Shown in pieces: positions 1-8,270 of a stretch of DNA of 64,000 nucleotides (within the stretch, counting starts at the first letter, position 1; every line of letters starts with the position of its first letter). The stretch comes from Gaiella sp. (GTDB lineage: Bacteria > Actinomycetota > Thermoleophilia > Gaiellales > Gaiellaceae), in NCBI GenBank assembly GCA_027493885.1, contig JAOSJZ010000001.1, positions 1,488,001 through 1,552,000 of the forward strand, given 5' to 3'. Under the pieces are notes generated by a model that had not been told where the DNA came from, did not search any database, and saw nothing but the letters and a program-made list of their open reading frames with translations. Position numbers and translations under genes: made by a program.

Positions 1-2
1 GG

Positions 3-455
3 GGCGTCTGGTGCACCCGGGCGCTACTCTCCGGGCTCCGCCAGGCGGCGGCGGACGGCGGCTCGCACGTCGTCAACGTCGTGTCCGTGGCGGGGACGGT
101 CGCGTTCGCCCCCGCCGGGGCGTACGCCTCGTCCAAGCACGCACAGCTCGCCTTCTCGCGCTCGCTGGCAGCGGCGCTCCGTGGCAGCGGGATCTCTGTC
201 CACGCGGTCATGCCGGGCTTCGTCGAGACCGAGGGCTTCCCGCAGAAAGGCGTCCTCCGCAGCCGGCTCCTGGGGCGGTTCGTGATCCAGCCGCCGCGGG
301 TCGCGGAGGCGATCGTCGGCGCCGTCGAGAAGGGGAAGCGCGAGGTCACGGTGCCGTGGTTTCCGTACCGGCTCGTCTCGATCGCCCAGGTGCTGGCACC
401 CGGGCTCGTCGCCCGCTTCTCGGGGATGTCGGACTACCGGCCCGGGTCGATCTGA
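3..455 (+). CDS. Short-chain dehydrogenase/reductase, 3' part
   Basis: The reading frame is open from the window edge, so the 5' end with the Rossmann nucleotide-binding glycines is missing. The visible part carries the classical SDR active site: a serine in VVNVVSVAG, then Y and K in AYASSKHA, the Tyr-x3-Lys catalytic pair. After that comes HAVMPGFVET, the usual post-catalytic PG motif. The C-terminal part (PWFPYRLVSIAQVLAPGLVARF) resembles the hydrophobic tails of SDRs acting on lipid-like substrates. The substrate is unknown. It converges on the ATPase gene that follows, 6 bp apart. Confidence 0.85.
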   Translation, partial: GVWCTRALLSGLRQAAADGGSHVVNVVSVAGTVAFAPAGAYASSKHAQLAFSRSLAAALRGSGISVHAVMPGFVETEGFPQKGVLRSRLLGRFVIQPPRVAEAIVGAVEKGKREVTVPWFPYRLVSIAQVLAPGLVARFSGMSDYRPGSI

Positions 456-461
456 CAGGCG

Positions 462-1601
462 TCAGGCATCCGCGCCGGCGCGGTCGTTGAGGCGCCCGAC
501 CCACTCCGCCAACAGCGGGTCGACGATCTCGTACCCGCCTCCCTCGCGCTCCTCGATCTCGGCGGTCGCCGCGAGCCGGGGCAACGCTCTCCGAACCGCG
601 TCCTTCGTCAGCTCGAGGCGCCGGAGCGCGGCGCCGCGGTAGGGGGAGCCGTCGCCGAGGACGAGCGCCCGGAGGGTCTTCTGCTCCGAGGTGTCGAAGC
701 CGCGCCAGAGAGCGTCGAGCTCTGGCTCGAGCTCGCGCATCGCGGCCGCGTGCGCCGCCTCCCAGTCCTCGAGCGAGCCTTCCCCGCCGGGGCCGACCCG
801 GTTCCACAGGCGGTACGCGAGCAGCATCGCCCGCTGCGGATGGCCGCGGGCCGCCGCGAGCAGGGGGTTGAGCGCCTCGCCCACCTCCCGTCCGGAGGCG
901 GCGAAGCGGCCGGAGACGTGCGCCGCGAGATCGGCGTCCTCGAGCCGGCCCAGGCGCATCGGCACCGCCGAGCCGTACAGCGGGCGGTCCTTCGTCTCGA
1001 ACAGGAGCCGCATCAGCCCCGGCTCGGAGCCGGCGAAGACGTAGGAGGCGACCTCGCCCTGGTGCTGGATGTGGCTGCGGAGCAGGCCGTCGAGCCCGTC
1101 GATCCGGCCGATGTCCTGGAACTCGTCGAACACGATCAGCGCGCGGTATCCCCCCGACGCCTCGAGCCGGAGTGGCAGGTCGAGCAGGGCGTGCAGGGCG
1201 GGCAGCGGGTCACGGGCGGGGTCGAGCTGGAGCCGCGCGCTGATTCCGAACGCGCCGAGCGAGAGCCCGACGCCGGTGCGCTGGAGGAGCGCCTCGACGC
1301 GCCGGCGCACCTCGCCGCGCAGGTGCCTCGCGTACGCCCGCTCGAGCCGCACCGTCACGTCGGCGACCGACGAGACGCGGTACAGGTCGACGAGCACGCC
1401 GGTCAGGCCCTCCGTCCGCTCGCCGTCGCGGAGCGCGCGCGTGAGCAGGCTCGTCTTGCCGTACTTGCGGGGCGCGAAGAGACGCACGTAGTGGCCTCCG
1501 ACGGCGTTCCCGAGCAACTCACGAACCTCGTCGTCGCGATCGACGACGTCCTCGGGCGCCACGGGGCGCGAGTAGACGAACGGGTTGACGTCGTCGATCA
1601 T
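462..1601 (-). CDS. AAA-type ATPase of the archaeal-ATPase/STAND-like group
   Basis: A 379-residue P-loop ATPase. Walker A is APRKYGKTSL at residues 43-52 and Walker B is ALIVFDEFQD near 154-163, followed by a sensor-like FAGSEPGLM. The opening (NPFVYSRPV, then a DRDDEV segment) and the winged-helix-like C-terminus fit the ATP-binding family often called archaeal ATPase (DUF234/ATPase_2 type), whose cellular roles are mostly unknown. ATG start at 1601. It is separated from the methyltransferase gene upstream by 65 bp that hold a weak inverted repeat (TGCGTC/GACGCA, 1624-1640). No partner gene suggests a specific function. Confidence 0.8.
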   Translation of the reverse strand: MIDDVNPFVYSRPVAPEDVVDRDDEVRELLGNAVGGHYVRLFAPRKYGKTSLLTRALRDGERTEGLTGVLVDLYRVSSVADVTVRLERAYARHLRGEVRRRVEALLQRTGVGLSLGAFGISARLQLDPARDPLPALHALLDLPLRLEASGGYRALIVFDEFQDIGRIDGLDGLLRSHIQHQGEVASYVFAGSEPGLMRLLFETKDRPLYGSAVPMRLGRLEDADLAAHVSGRFAASGREVGEALNPLLAAARGHPQRAMLLAYRLWNRVGPGGEGSLEDWEAAHAAAMRELEPELDALWRGFDTSEQKTLRALVLGDGSPYRGAALRRLELTKDAVRRALPRLAATAEIEEREGGGYEIVDPLLAEWVGRLNDRAGADA

Positions 1602-1666
1602 GCGTCAGACAGACTACCATTGTTGCGTCACGGAGACGCATAGGCAGTCGTCTCCTCGACGCAGGC

Positions 1667-2341
1667 TCAGGGCTTCCGCGCCACGTACCAGCCCATCTCG
1701 ACCTCGAAGACGGCGGGGGCCATGCGCGCCACGCGCTCGCGCGCCTCGCCCTCGAGGCCGGCGACGTCGAGGTACCGCTCCCGGTCACGGCGCTCCGTGA
1801 CGATCTCGTTGGCGCTCACGACGAGGTCGTTTGCGTCGAGGTAGCCACGGATGTCGGCGTCGGGGAGAAGACGGGTGTGGGAGGCGTCGCGGGCACGCTC
1901 GAAGCGGTCGAGCTCGAGGCTGCGCATCGGGTCGACGTCGCCGAGCTGGTCGACGACGAGGAGCCGGCCGCCTGGCCGCGTCACCCGTGCCATCTCCGCG
2001 ACGACGAGCTCCGGCCGGCGGACGTGGTGGAGGACGCGCAGGCACCCGACGAGGTCGAAGTCGCCGTACGGGAACGGCAGCGCCGCCGCGTCCCCGAGGA
2101 CGAACGTGCATCCGGGCGGCGCGTGCTCGCGCGCGAGCGCCAGGTACTCCTCCGAGGCGTCGACGCCGACGACCTCCCCCACGAGCGGCGCGAGGGCGTA
2201 CGCGAGAGCGCCGGTGCCGCAGCCGACGTCGAGGACGCGCTCGTCGCCCGAGAGCGGCGCGAGCAGCCTCGTCAGGCGGGCGACGAGGTCGGCGTGACGC
2301 TCTTCCTGGAGCGCGCGGCGGTGCTCCGCCCGATCCGTCAT
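1667..2341 (-). CDS. Class I SAM-dependent methyltransferase
   Basis: 224 residues with the class I methyltransferase fold: motif I is VLDVGCGTGALA, the acidic residue after strand 2 is in VVGVDAS, motif II is in FDLVGCLRVLHHV and motif III in RPGGRLLVVDQ. This is the Methyltransf_11/UbiE-like pattern, and the substrate cannot be read from sequence. I start it at the ATG at 2341, which overlaps the alr stop as ATGA, indicating translational coupling; an upstream ATG at 2389 would lie inside alr. C-terminal residues EMGWYVARKP are typical of small-molecule methylases. Confidence 0.85.
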   Translation of the reverse strand: MTDRAEHRRALQEERHADLVARLTRLLAPLSGDERVLDVGCGTGALAYALAPLVGEVVGVDASEEYLALAREHAPPGCTFVLGDAAALPFPYGDFDLVGCLRVLHHVRRPELVVAEMARVTRPGGRLLVVDQLGDVDPMRSLELDRFERARDASHTRLLPDADIRGYLDANDLVVSANEIVTERRDRERYLDVAGLEGEARERVARMAPAVFEVEMGWYVARKP

Positions 2342-3357
2342 CCGACGATCCTCCGCGTCGCCCGCCCGGGCGGCGTGCGGATCCCGCACGCAAGCTCGTA
2401 GCCGATCGTCTCGGCGACGACCGCATGGGCCTCGAGGGTGATGCCGTCGCCGACGAGCGCCACCGGCGTTCCCACCTCAACGGGCCCGGGCAGCCGTACG
2501 GCGAGCGTGTCCATCGAGACGATCCCGACGACCGGGGCACGAAGGCCGCCGACCAGGATCTCCGTGCCCGTGAGGTCACGCCGGAAGCCGTCCGCGTACC
2601 CGACGGGGACCACGCCGACCCATGTCTCCTCGAGCGCCACGAACCGCCGACCGTAGCCCGTCGAGGCACCGGGCGCGAGCCGCCGCACCTGTGCGAGCTC
2701 CGACTCCCAGCGAAGCGCCGGCCGGAGCCCGAACCGCCCCGCGTCCTCGCCGAACGGATCGATGCCGTACAGCGCGATCCCGCACCGCACCGCGTCGAGC
2801 CTCGTCTCGGGCATCGTGAGCGCCGCGGCGCTGTTCGCGACGTGGCGCACGTAGCGGCCGGCGTACGGGTCGGTCGCCCGCAGGAACCGCTCCAGCTGCT
2901 GACGCGCGAACGGCTGATCGGTGTCGGAGGTCGCGAAATGACTCATCAACCCGACGACGTCGCGCCCTGGCGCCGGCAGCTCCGCGAGGCCCCACCGTCC
3001 CATTCCGGTGTCGAGCTTGAGGTGGACCTGCACGCCCTCCGGCACGCGTTCGCCGGCGACGACGAGCTCGAGTGACGCCTCACGCGCACGCGCGTCGTCC
3101 CCGGGGTCGGCCGGGCAGAGGACGAGGATCCGCACGCCGGCGAACGCCTCGCGCAACGGCAGCGCTTCGCCGACCGTCGCGACGCACAGGGCGGTCGCCC
3201 CACCCTCGAGCGCGGCCCGCGCGGCGTCCGCCGCCCCGTGCCCGTAACCGTCGGCCTTGACGACCGCCCACAGCTCGGCGCCCTCGAGCCCGTCGGCTAG
3301 GACGCGGGCGTTGTGCCTGATCGCAGCGAGGTCGATCGTGACGAGCGAGCGTGGCAT
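2338..3357 (-). CDS. alr: Alanine racemase
   Basis: PLP enzyme interconverting L- and D-alanine for peptidoglycan precursors in the cytoplasm. The PLP lysine is in AVVKADGYGHG near the N-terminus, and the catalytic tyrosine region is ASTGYGRRF in the C-terminal half. At about 340 residues it is slightly shorter than most family members. I start at ATG 3357 (MPRSLVTIDL, the common N-terminus); a second ATG three codons upstream at 3366 is also possible. The 3' end overlaps the methyltransferase gene by ATGA. alr next to nnr and acpS is the usual actinobacterial cell-wall neighbourhood. Confidence 0.95.
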   Translation of the reverse strand: MPRSLVTIDLAAIRHNARVLADGLEGAELWAVVKADGYGHGAADAARAALEGGATALCVATVGEALPLREAFAGVRILVLCPADPGDDARAREASLELVVAGERVPEGVQVHLKLDTGMGRWGLAELPAPGRDVVGLMSHFATSDTDQPFARQQLERFLRATDPYAGRYVRHVANSAAALTMPETRLDAVRCGIALYGIDPFGEDAGRFGLRPALRWESELAQVRRLAPGASTGYGRRFVALEETWVGVVPVGYADGFRRDLTGTEILVGGLRAPVVGIVSMDTLAVRLPGPVEVGTPVALVGDGITLEAHAVVAETIGYELACGIRTPPGRATRRIVG

Positions 3358-3450
3358 GCCCGGCATTGTCGCTGCCCGCGCGGGCGGAGGGCCGCCGGTC
3401 GAGTGCGTCGAGCACGGCCGGTCACTCGAACGGGCGATCGGGCGGAGGAG

Positions 3451-3921
3451 ATGGCGGGCCGACCGTCATTCGAGCGGCCGCCTTCGCACGGGCGGGAACT
3501 CGACTCAGGGGAACGGATCGACTTGAACAGCTGCGGCATCGGCTGGGGCGCGACGATCGACGCGCATCCCGCACCATCCTACGGCAGTGACGCGACGGCC
3601 GGTGAGGTCGGCCGGTGGACCGTCGAGCTCCGGCGAGACCCGCTCGACCTGGTTCGGAGCGACGACGCTCTCGAGCGCCTCCGCGCGCACGCGGCCAGGC
3701 TGGCACCCGGGGCGGAGCCAACCTGCTCGCTGACGCTCGGCGGCCTCGGCATGGTCCTGTGCATCGAGGCCTGCGACCCTCACGAAGCCGCAGACCTCGG
3801 CGAGGAGCTGTTCGCGCGCTCTCTGGAGGCTACGCTCTGGCCGAGGGAGGTCCGACGCGCGCTGATGGACCGCCCGGAGGTCCGGGTGACCCCCGCGGGC
3901 GGGCGCGTGATCGCCGCCTGA
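3451..3921 (+). CDS. Hypothetical protein, about 156 aa
   Basis: Unrecognised. The frame is open further upstream but would then run antisense into alr, so I choose the ATG at 3451, which follows a GGAGGAG at about 3 nt (too close to be ideal). A TTG near 3523 is an alternative that would trim the low-complexity head. The later part looks protein-like, with segments VGRWTVELRRDPLDLV, TCSLTLGGLGMVLCIEAC and an acidic helix. It lies alone on the plus strand between alr and nnr, facing nnr convergently with a 41 bp gap. Confidence 0.4.
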   Translation: MAGRPSFERPPSHGRELDSGERIDLNSCGIGWGATIDAHPAPSYGSDATAGEVGRWTVELRRDPLDLVRSDDALERLRAHAARLAPGAEPTCSLTLGGLGMVLCIEACDPHEAADLGEELFARSLEATLWPREVRRALMDRPEVRVTPAGGRVIAA

Positions 3922-3962
3922 GTGGTCGACCGGCGACCTCGTCGCGGGCGGCTCGCTGGTTG

Positions 3963-5318
3963 CTAGGAGAGCACGAGCGGGAGCGCCGCCGCGACGTCGG
4001 ACGCGACGAGCCCGACCTGGTGCGGCACTGCCCTGGCGGCGAGGCCGTGAGCGACGGCCGCCGCCGCGGCGGCGTCGGCGGGGTCGAGCCCCTTCGCGAG
4101 GAAGGCGCCGACGACGCCGGTGAGGACGTCGCCCGTGCCCGCCGTCGCGAGTGAGGGCGGGCCGGTGTCGCAGACGACCGTCGTGCCGTCGGGCGCGCGC
4201 ACGATCGTGTCCGCCCCCTTGAGGAGGACGACGGCGTGGAAGCGCTCCGCCGCCCGCGCCGCCGCCTCGAGCCGGTGCGCCGAGACCCACGCCGTCTCTG
4301 CCTCGAGCAGCCGGGCGAGCTCGCCGGCATGCGGGGTGAGCACTGTCGGCGCCTCCCGGGCGACGGGCTCGAGGCCGAAGAGGCCGTCCGCATCGACGAC
4401 CGTCGGGAGCTCTGTCTGCTCGAGCAGCGCGCGGACGAGAGCGCGCGCCTCGTCGGAGCGGCCGAGGCCGGGGCCGAGCGCGAGCGCCGAGGAGCGCTCG
4501 GCGTCCGCGGCGAGGGTCGTGTCCGCGTCGGCCCAGGAGAAGCCGCGCTTGACGGGCTCGAGAGCGAGCGCCTCCGCGACCGGCAGCGCGTGCTCGGGGA
4601 CGGCGAGCGTGACGTAGCCCGCATCGGCGCGGAGGGCGGCGGTCGCGGCGAGCACCGCGGCGCTCGTCGTGCCGGGCGCGCCGCCGACGACGAGCAGCGA
4701 GCCGGCCGAGAACTTCGTGTCGCGGGCGCCGCGCCGCGGCACACGCTCGAGCACGGCCGGCGTCGCGCGCACGACCGCGGTCGGTGCGGGCTCGAGACCG
4801 ATGTCCGCCACGACGACGCGGCCCGCGTGGAACCGCCCCGGCGCGACGGCGAGACCAACCTTCGGGCCGTGGAAGGTGACGGTCAGGGCGGCCGCGACGG
4901 CGGCGCCCGCGATCTCGCCGGTGGAGGCGTCCACCCCGGAGGGCAGGTCGACCGAGACGACTGGCGCCCCGCTCGCGTTCATCCGCTCGATCGCGGCGGT
5001 CGCCTCGGGGCGAGGCTCGCCGTGGAAGCCCGTGCCGAAGAGGGCGTCGAGCACGAGGTCGGCGCCGGCGGGGTCGTTCGTCTCCACGACGTCCCGGCCC
5101 GCCTCGCGGAGGATTCTCGCCGCGATCCTCCCGTCGCCGCCGTTCGCGCCGCCGCCGCAGAGCGCAACGATCCGGCGCGCTTCGGGATAGGCGCGGAGCA
5201 CCTCGGCCGCAACCGCCTCGCCGGCGCGCTCCATCAACTCCCCGGTGGTCTCGGGATAGCCGGGGTAGCGCTCCTCGGCCGCGCGCATCTCGGCCGCGCC
5301 GTAGAGCGGCTCGTGCAT
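3963..5318 (-). CDS. nnr: Bifunctional NAD(P)HX epimerase/dehydratase
   Basis: 451 residues, the usual length for the fused metabolite-repair enzyme. The N-terminal YjeF_N (NnrE) half has AAEMRAAEE and the nucleotide-binding CGGGANGGDG near residue 60. It epimerises hydrated NAD(P)H. The C-terminal carbohydrate-kinase-like half (NnrD) has LLVVGGAPGTTSA, LTPHAGELARL and the TGDVLTGVVGA ATP/ADP-site motif, and dehydrates S-NAD(P)HX. Start at ATG 5318, overlapping the acpS stop as ATGA; the frame further upstream only shadows acpS. Position next to acpS and alr matches the conserved actinobacterial cluster. Confidence 0.95.
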   Translation of the reverse strand: MHEPLYGAAEMRAAEERYPGYPETTGELMERAGEAVAAEVLRAYPEARRIVALCGGGANGGDGRIAARILREAGRDVVETNDPAGADLVLDALFGTGFHGEPRPEATAAIERMNASGAPVVSVDLPSGVDASTGEIAGAAVAAALTVTFHGPKVGLAVAPGRFHAGRVVVADIGLEPAPTAVVRATPAVLERVPRRGARDTKFSAGSLLVVGGAPGTTSAAVLAATAALRADAGYVTLAVPEHALPVAEALALEPVKRGFSWADADTTLAADAERSSALALGPGLGRSDEARALVRALLEQTELPTVVDADGLFGLEPVAREAPTVLTPHAGELARLLEAETAWVSAHRLEAAARAAERFHAVVLLKGADTIVRAPDGTTVVCDTGPPSLATAGTGDVLTGVVGAFLAKGLDPADAAAAAAVAHGLAARAVPHQVGLVASDVAAALPLVLS

Positions 5319-5707
5319 CACGACCGCGGGCGGCGCAGCAGGGGCGTCTCGAGGTCGGCGACGCACGTCGCCCCGGCGATCGTGTGCGAGTGCGTGAGCG
5401 AGACGTCGATCTCGCGCATCCCGACCCGCTCCGCGAAGGCGAGCGTCTTGCCGGCGAGCGTGACGCCCGGCTTCGGCGGCCCGACGATCTCGATCTCCTT
5501 CCACGTGAAGAGCACGCCGCAGCCGAGCGCTTTCCCGACCGCCTCCTTGCCGCAGAAGCGTGCCGCGTACGACTCGGCAGGGTTGCGGCGCGACTCGCAG
5601 TAGGCCTGCTCGTCGGGCGTGAAGCAGCGATCGCGGAAGCCGGGACGCTCGAGCGCGCGGCGGATCCGCTCGATCTCGATCACGTCCGTCCCGACCCGCA
5701 CCGCCAT
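5318..5707 (-). CDS. acpS: Holo-[acyl-carrier-protein] synthase
   Basis: 129 residues. Transfers 4'-phosphopantetheine from CoA to the acyl-carrier protein. Signature motifs are GTDVIEIERI at the N-terminus (the Mg-binding Asp) and RFCGKEAVGKALG in the middle (Glu and Lys of the WxxKEAxxK-type signature, here FCGKEAVGK), with SLTHSHTIAGA near the C-terminus. Start at ATG 5707. It lies 4 bp downstream of the HAD phosphatase gene and overlaps nnr by ATGA, so the three are probably one transcript. Confidence 0.95.
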   Translation of the reverse strand: MAVRVGTDVIEIERIRRALERPGFRDRCFTPDEQAYCESRRNPAESYAARFCGKEAVGKALGCGVLFTWKEIEIVGPPKPGVTLAGKTLAFAERVGMREIDVSLTHSHTIAGATCVADLETPLLRRPRS

Positions 5708-5711
5708 CGCG

Positions 5712-6488
5712 TTACGCCGACCGCTCGAGCCAACCCGGCAAGTCGGCGATCGAGCTGAGCACGACATCCGGGGTCACGTCGAGCGCGTCGAGGGTGTCGG
5801 GACGGAACTTCCCGGTACGGACGAGCGCCGTCCGCATGCCGAAGAGCTGCGCGGCGCGGATGTCGGACTCGGCGTCGTCGCCGACGAGCCACGTGAGCTC
5901 GGGCTCGGCGCCGAGCGCGTCGAGGGCCGAGGCGAAGTACGCAGGGCTCGGCTTGCCGAGCACGGTCGCCTCGACGCCCGTCGCGTACTCGAGGCCCGCG
6001 ACGAACGCGCCCGCGTCGAGCAGCGGCCCGCGGCTCGTCTGCCACCAGCGGTTCTTGTGCAGGCAGTAGAGCTCGGCGCCCAGCTGGATCTCTGCGAACG
6101 CCCGCGCGAGATTCATGTAGCTGAACACCTGGTTCGGCTCGAGCGTCTCGTCGCAGCCGCCGATCAGCACCGCGTGCGCGCCCTCGCCGACGAGATCGAG
6201 CCCGTCGAGGTCGGGGACGACCCCCGCCATCACGAGCGCGAAGACGCGCTTCCCCGCGAGCTCGCGCGCCGCTGTTCGCGCAGTCGTCTGGAGCTCGTCG
6301 TCCGGGAGCTCGAACCCGAGCGCTCGGAGCTCGCCGGCGAGCTGCGCCCGGGGCCGTGTCGAGTTGTTCGTCACGAACCGGAGCGCGTGCCCCGCCGCCC
6401 GTAGCTCGGCGACCGCTCCCGGCGCGCCCGGGATCGCGACCCCGGAGACGTGCAGCACCCCGTCGACGTCGAGGAGAATGCACGCCAT
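5712..6488 (-). CDS. HAD-superfamily (IIA) phosphatase, LHPP-like
   Basis: 258 residues. HAD motif I is LLDVDGVLH at residues 5-13, motif II TNNST, motif III the lysine in LGKPSP and motif IV GDDAESDI, an arrangement typical of HAD-IIA sugar/nucleotide phosphatases. The whole-length pattern resembles the LHPP/TIGR01458 group, but the substrate is not known. The start is ATG 6488, whose first two bases pair antiparallel with the ATG of arfB in a shared CATG, so any promoter must lie within arfB. It is the first gene of the acpS-nnr-alr direction. Confidence 0.85.
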   Translation of the reverse strand: MACILLDVDGVLHVSGVAIPGAPGAVAELRAAGHALRFVTNNSTRPRAQLAGELRALGFELPDDELQTTARTAARELAGKRVFALVMAGVVPDLDGLDLVGEGAHAVLIGGCDETLEPNQVFSYMNLARAFAEIQLGAELYCLHKNRWWQTSRGPLLDAGAFVAGLEYATGVEATVLGKPSPAYFASALDALGAEPELTWLVGDDAESDIRAAQLFGMRTALVRTGKFRPDTLDALDVTPDVVLSSIADLPGWLERSA

Positions 6489-6900
6489 GGGGCGGGAGTC
6501 TATTCGTGTCACACGCTCGGTCTCGCTCGACCCGCGCGAGATCGAGCTTCGCGTCTCACGCTCGTCCGGCCCGGGCGGCCAGCACGCCAACACGGCCGAG
6601 ACGCGGGTCGAGGCCGTCTTCGACGTCGAGGGCTCCGCGTCGCTCTCCCGGGCGCAGAAGCGACGCGTCGCGGCTCGCGCCGGGTCGGTCCTTCGCGCTG
6701 TCGCGCAGGACGAGCGGAGCCAGGCGCGGAACCGCGAGCTCGCGGTGGAGCGGCTCGTCGCGAAGCTCGCCGAGGCCTTGCGGGTGGAGCGGCGCCGTGT
6801 GCCGACCCGCCCGACGGAGGCCTCTCGCGAGCGGCGACTGACCGAGAAGCGCCGCCGGGCCGCGGTGAAGCGCGGTCGCGGGCAGCCGGAGACGGACTAG
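6487..6900 (+). CDS. arfB: Alternative ribosome-rescue peptidyl-tRNA hydrolase
   Basis: 137 residues. The catalytic GGQ loop is SSGPGGQHANT, preceded by the usual domain-opening strand DPREIELRVSR, and the protein ends in a long basic tail (EKRRRAAVKRGRG) which in ArfB enters the mRNA channel of stalled ribosomes. The ATG at 6487 overlaps the divergent HAD ATG by 2 nt. No Shine-Dalgarno precedes it, which is consistent with leaderless translation. birA begins 9 bp downstream. Confidence 0.9.
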   Translation: MGRESIRVTRSVSLDPREIELRVSRSSGPGGQHANTAETRVEAVFDVEGSASLSRAQKRRVAARAGSVLRAVAQDERSQARNRELAVERLVAKLAEALRVERRRVPTRPTEASRERRLTEKRRRAAVKRGRGQPETD

Positions 6901-6909
6901 AGGGAGCTC

Positions 6910-7671
6910 GTGTCGACCCGACGCAAGCGGCTTGCACCGGGCATCGTGGAGCCGCGGCTCCGGGGTCGCTTCGGCCGGCCGTACCTCTGGAGCGAGGCGT
7001 GCCGGTCGACGCAGGACGTCCTCCGCGGCACCGAGGCGCCCGAGGGCGCGGTCGCGCTGACCGAGCACCAGACCGCCGGCAGGGGGCGCGAGGGGCGGCG
7101 CTGGGAGGACGTCGCCGGGACGTCGCTCCTGTTCTCGTTGCTGCTCCGTCCGCCGGCCGGCCCGCCGGCGGAGCAGCTCTCGCTCGTCGCCGGCCTCGCG
7201 GTCGCGGAGGCGGTCGAGGAGACCCGCGACGCGGCGGGGATCAAGTGGCCGAACGACGTCCTGCTTCGCGGGCGCAAGGTCGCCGGCGTGCTGCTCGAGG
7301 CGGCAGAGGGCGTCGTCGTCTGCGGGGTGGGCGTCAACGTCCTGCAGGCGGAGGACGAGCTGCCGGTCGGCACGCCGGTGCCCGCGGGCTCGCTGCTCTC
7401 GGTCACGGGCCGGGCGCCCGACCGAGCGGAGCTTCTCGTGACGTTGCTCGAGATCCTGGAGCACCGCTACGACGCGTGGCGCCGGGCGGGGCTCGCTCCC
7501 ATGCTGGACGAGCTCGAGGCCCGAAACGTGCTGCGAGGGCGGCGGGTGGAGGTCGGCGGCGAGCGCGGGGTCGCCGGGCCGATCGCGACGGACGGGCGTC
7601 TGACGCTCGGTCGCGACGACGGCACCACCGTGCTCGTGGGGAGCGGCGAAGTCGTCACGCGTCCGACGTGA
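6910..7671 (+). CDS. birA: Biotin--[acetyl-CoA-carboxylase] ligase
   Basis: 253 residues. Biotinylates the carboxyl carrier protein of acyl-CoA carboxylases using ATP. The biotinyl-AMP loop GRGREGRRW is present, followed by the catalytic KWPNDVL and GVLLE segments and a C-terminal SH3-like domain (GRRVEVGG). There is no N-terminal helix-turn-helix, so it is a group I enzyme without repressor function. GTG start at 6910. The TGA stop falls in the loop of a GTCCGAC/GTCGGAC palindrome, which may also terminate transcription. Confidence 0.92.
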   Translation: MSTRRKRLAPGIVEPRLRGRFGRPYLWSEACRSTQDVLRGTEAPEGAVALTEHQTAGRGREGRRWEDVAGTSLLFSLLLRPPAGPPAEQLSLVAGLAVAEAVEETRDAAGIKWPNDVLLRGRKVAGVLLEAAEGVVVCGVGVNVLQAEDELPVGTPVPAGSLLSVTGRAPDRAELLVTLLEILEHRYDAWRRAGLAPMLDELEARNVLRGRRVEVGGERGVAGPIATDGRLTLGRDDGTTVLVGSGEVVTRPT

Positions 7672-8116
7672 AGTCGGACACCACGGGAGTGGCGGCGCCG
7701 GACGCGCGGCCCGGCCAGCGGTCGGCCACGTAGCTTGCGATCTCGCCCGCGGGCAGCGCGCGACTCGAGCTGTTCATGCGCACGAAGAAGACTCCCGGCT
7801 CCTCGCTCGTCCACGCCCAGACGGGCTCGGACGACGCGGCGACGTCGGGCCGGCAGACTTCGACGCTGTCCCAGGGCAGGACCCGCGCCCGCGTCCGCAT
7901 CGCGGCCGCCGAGCCGAGCCTGTCGACGAGGAGCTGCGTCAGCCAGTTGACGAACCCATCGGCGTTCGCCGGCTTCACCTGCGCGTAGTCGAGCTCGAGC
8001 CCGAGCGCCGTCCGGTCCGGCCGGACGCCGATCAGCAGCGTGCCTCCGTCGGTGTTGGACGGCCCCGTCGAGCTCACGTCGACGGCTCGCTGGGACATCC
8101 GGGAGGGACGGCGCAA
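7655..8116 (-). pseudogene. C-terminal remnant of an AlbA_2/Schlafen-type putative DNA-binding protein
   Basis: About 150 residues. SNTDGGTLLIGV followed by GFVNWLTQLL and EPVWAWTSEEPGVFFVRMN matches the AlbA_2 (divergent AAA-4) domain and the tail often found with it in defence-like proteins. Intact members normally have about 50-300 more residues before the NTDGG motif; here the preceding stretch is unrelated low-complexity sequence, so it is probably truncated or frameshifted. Its 3' end overlaps birA by 17 bp through the palindrome at 7661-7682. A start at ATG 8098 is also possible. Confidence 0.55.
7661..7682. repeat. Palindromic repeat, family 1 (copy 1)
   Basis: GTCCGAC-5 nt-GTCGGAC. 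The loop contains the TGA stop of birA (7669-7671). The same element recurs at 9286-9310 and 31152-31175 with longer perfect arms (GGTGTCCGAC/GTCGGACACC). Here the left outer arm is degenerate. It may act as a bidirectional terminator or a REP-like element. Confidence 0.7.
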
Positions 8117-8270
8117 TCCGTCGCTGGAAGACGTGCGCGCATCCTATCGACGGCTGCGGCGCAGTCCCAGGCGAGTCGCTGCCCAAGCCGAGTAGCCGTC
8201 TGTCGGGCTAGCGACCACTGGACTATTGGCGAGCGACGAGGCCAGTGACGCGGCTTACGTTGCGAGAGCT

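Noticed and set aside
1624..1640. TGCGTC/GACGCA inverted repeat as an operator for the AAA ATPase gene
   Set aside because: Short, single occurrence and no regulator gene nearby; could be chance in GC-rich DNA.
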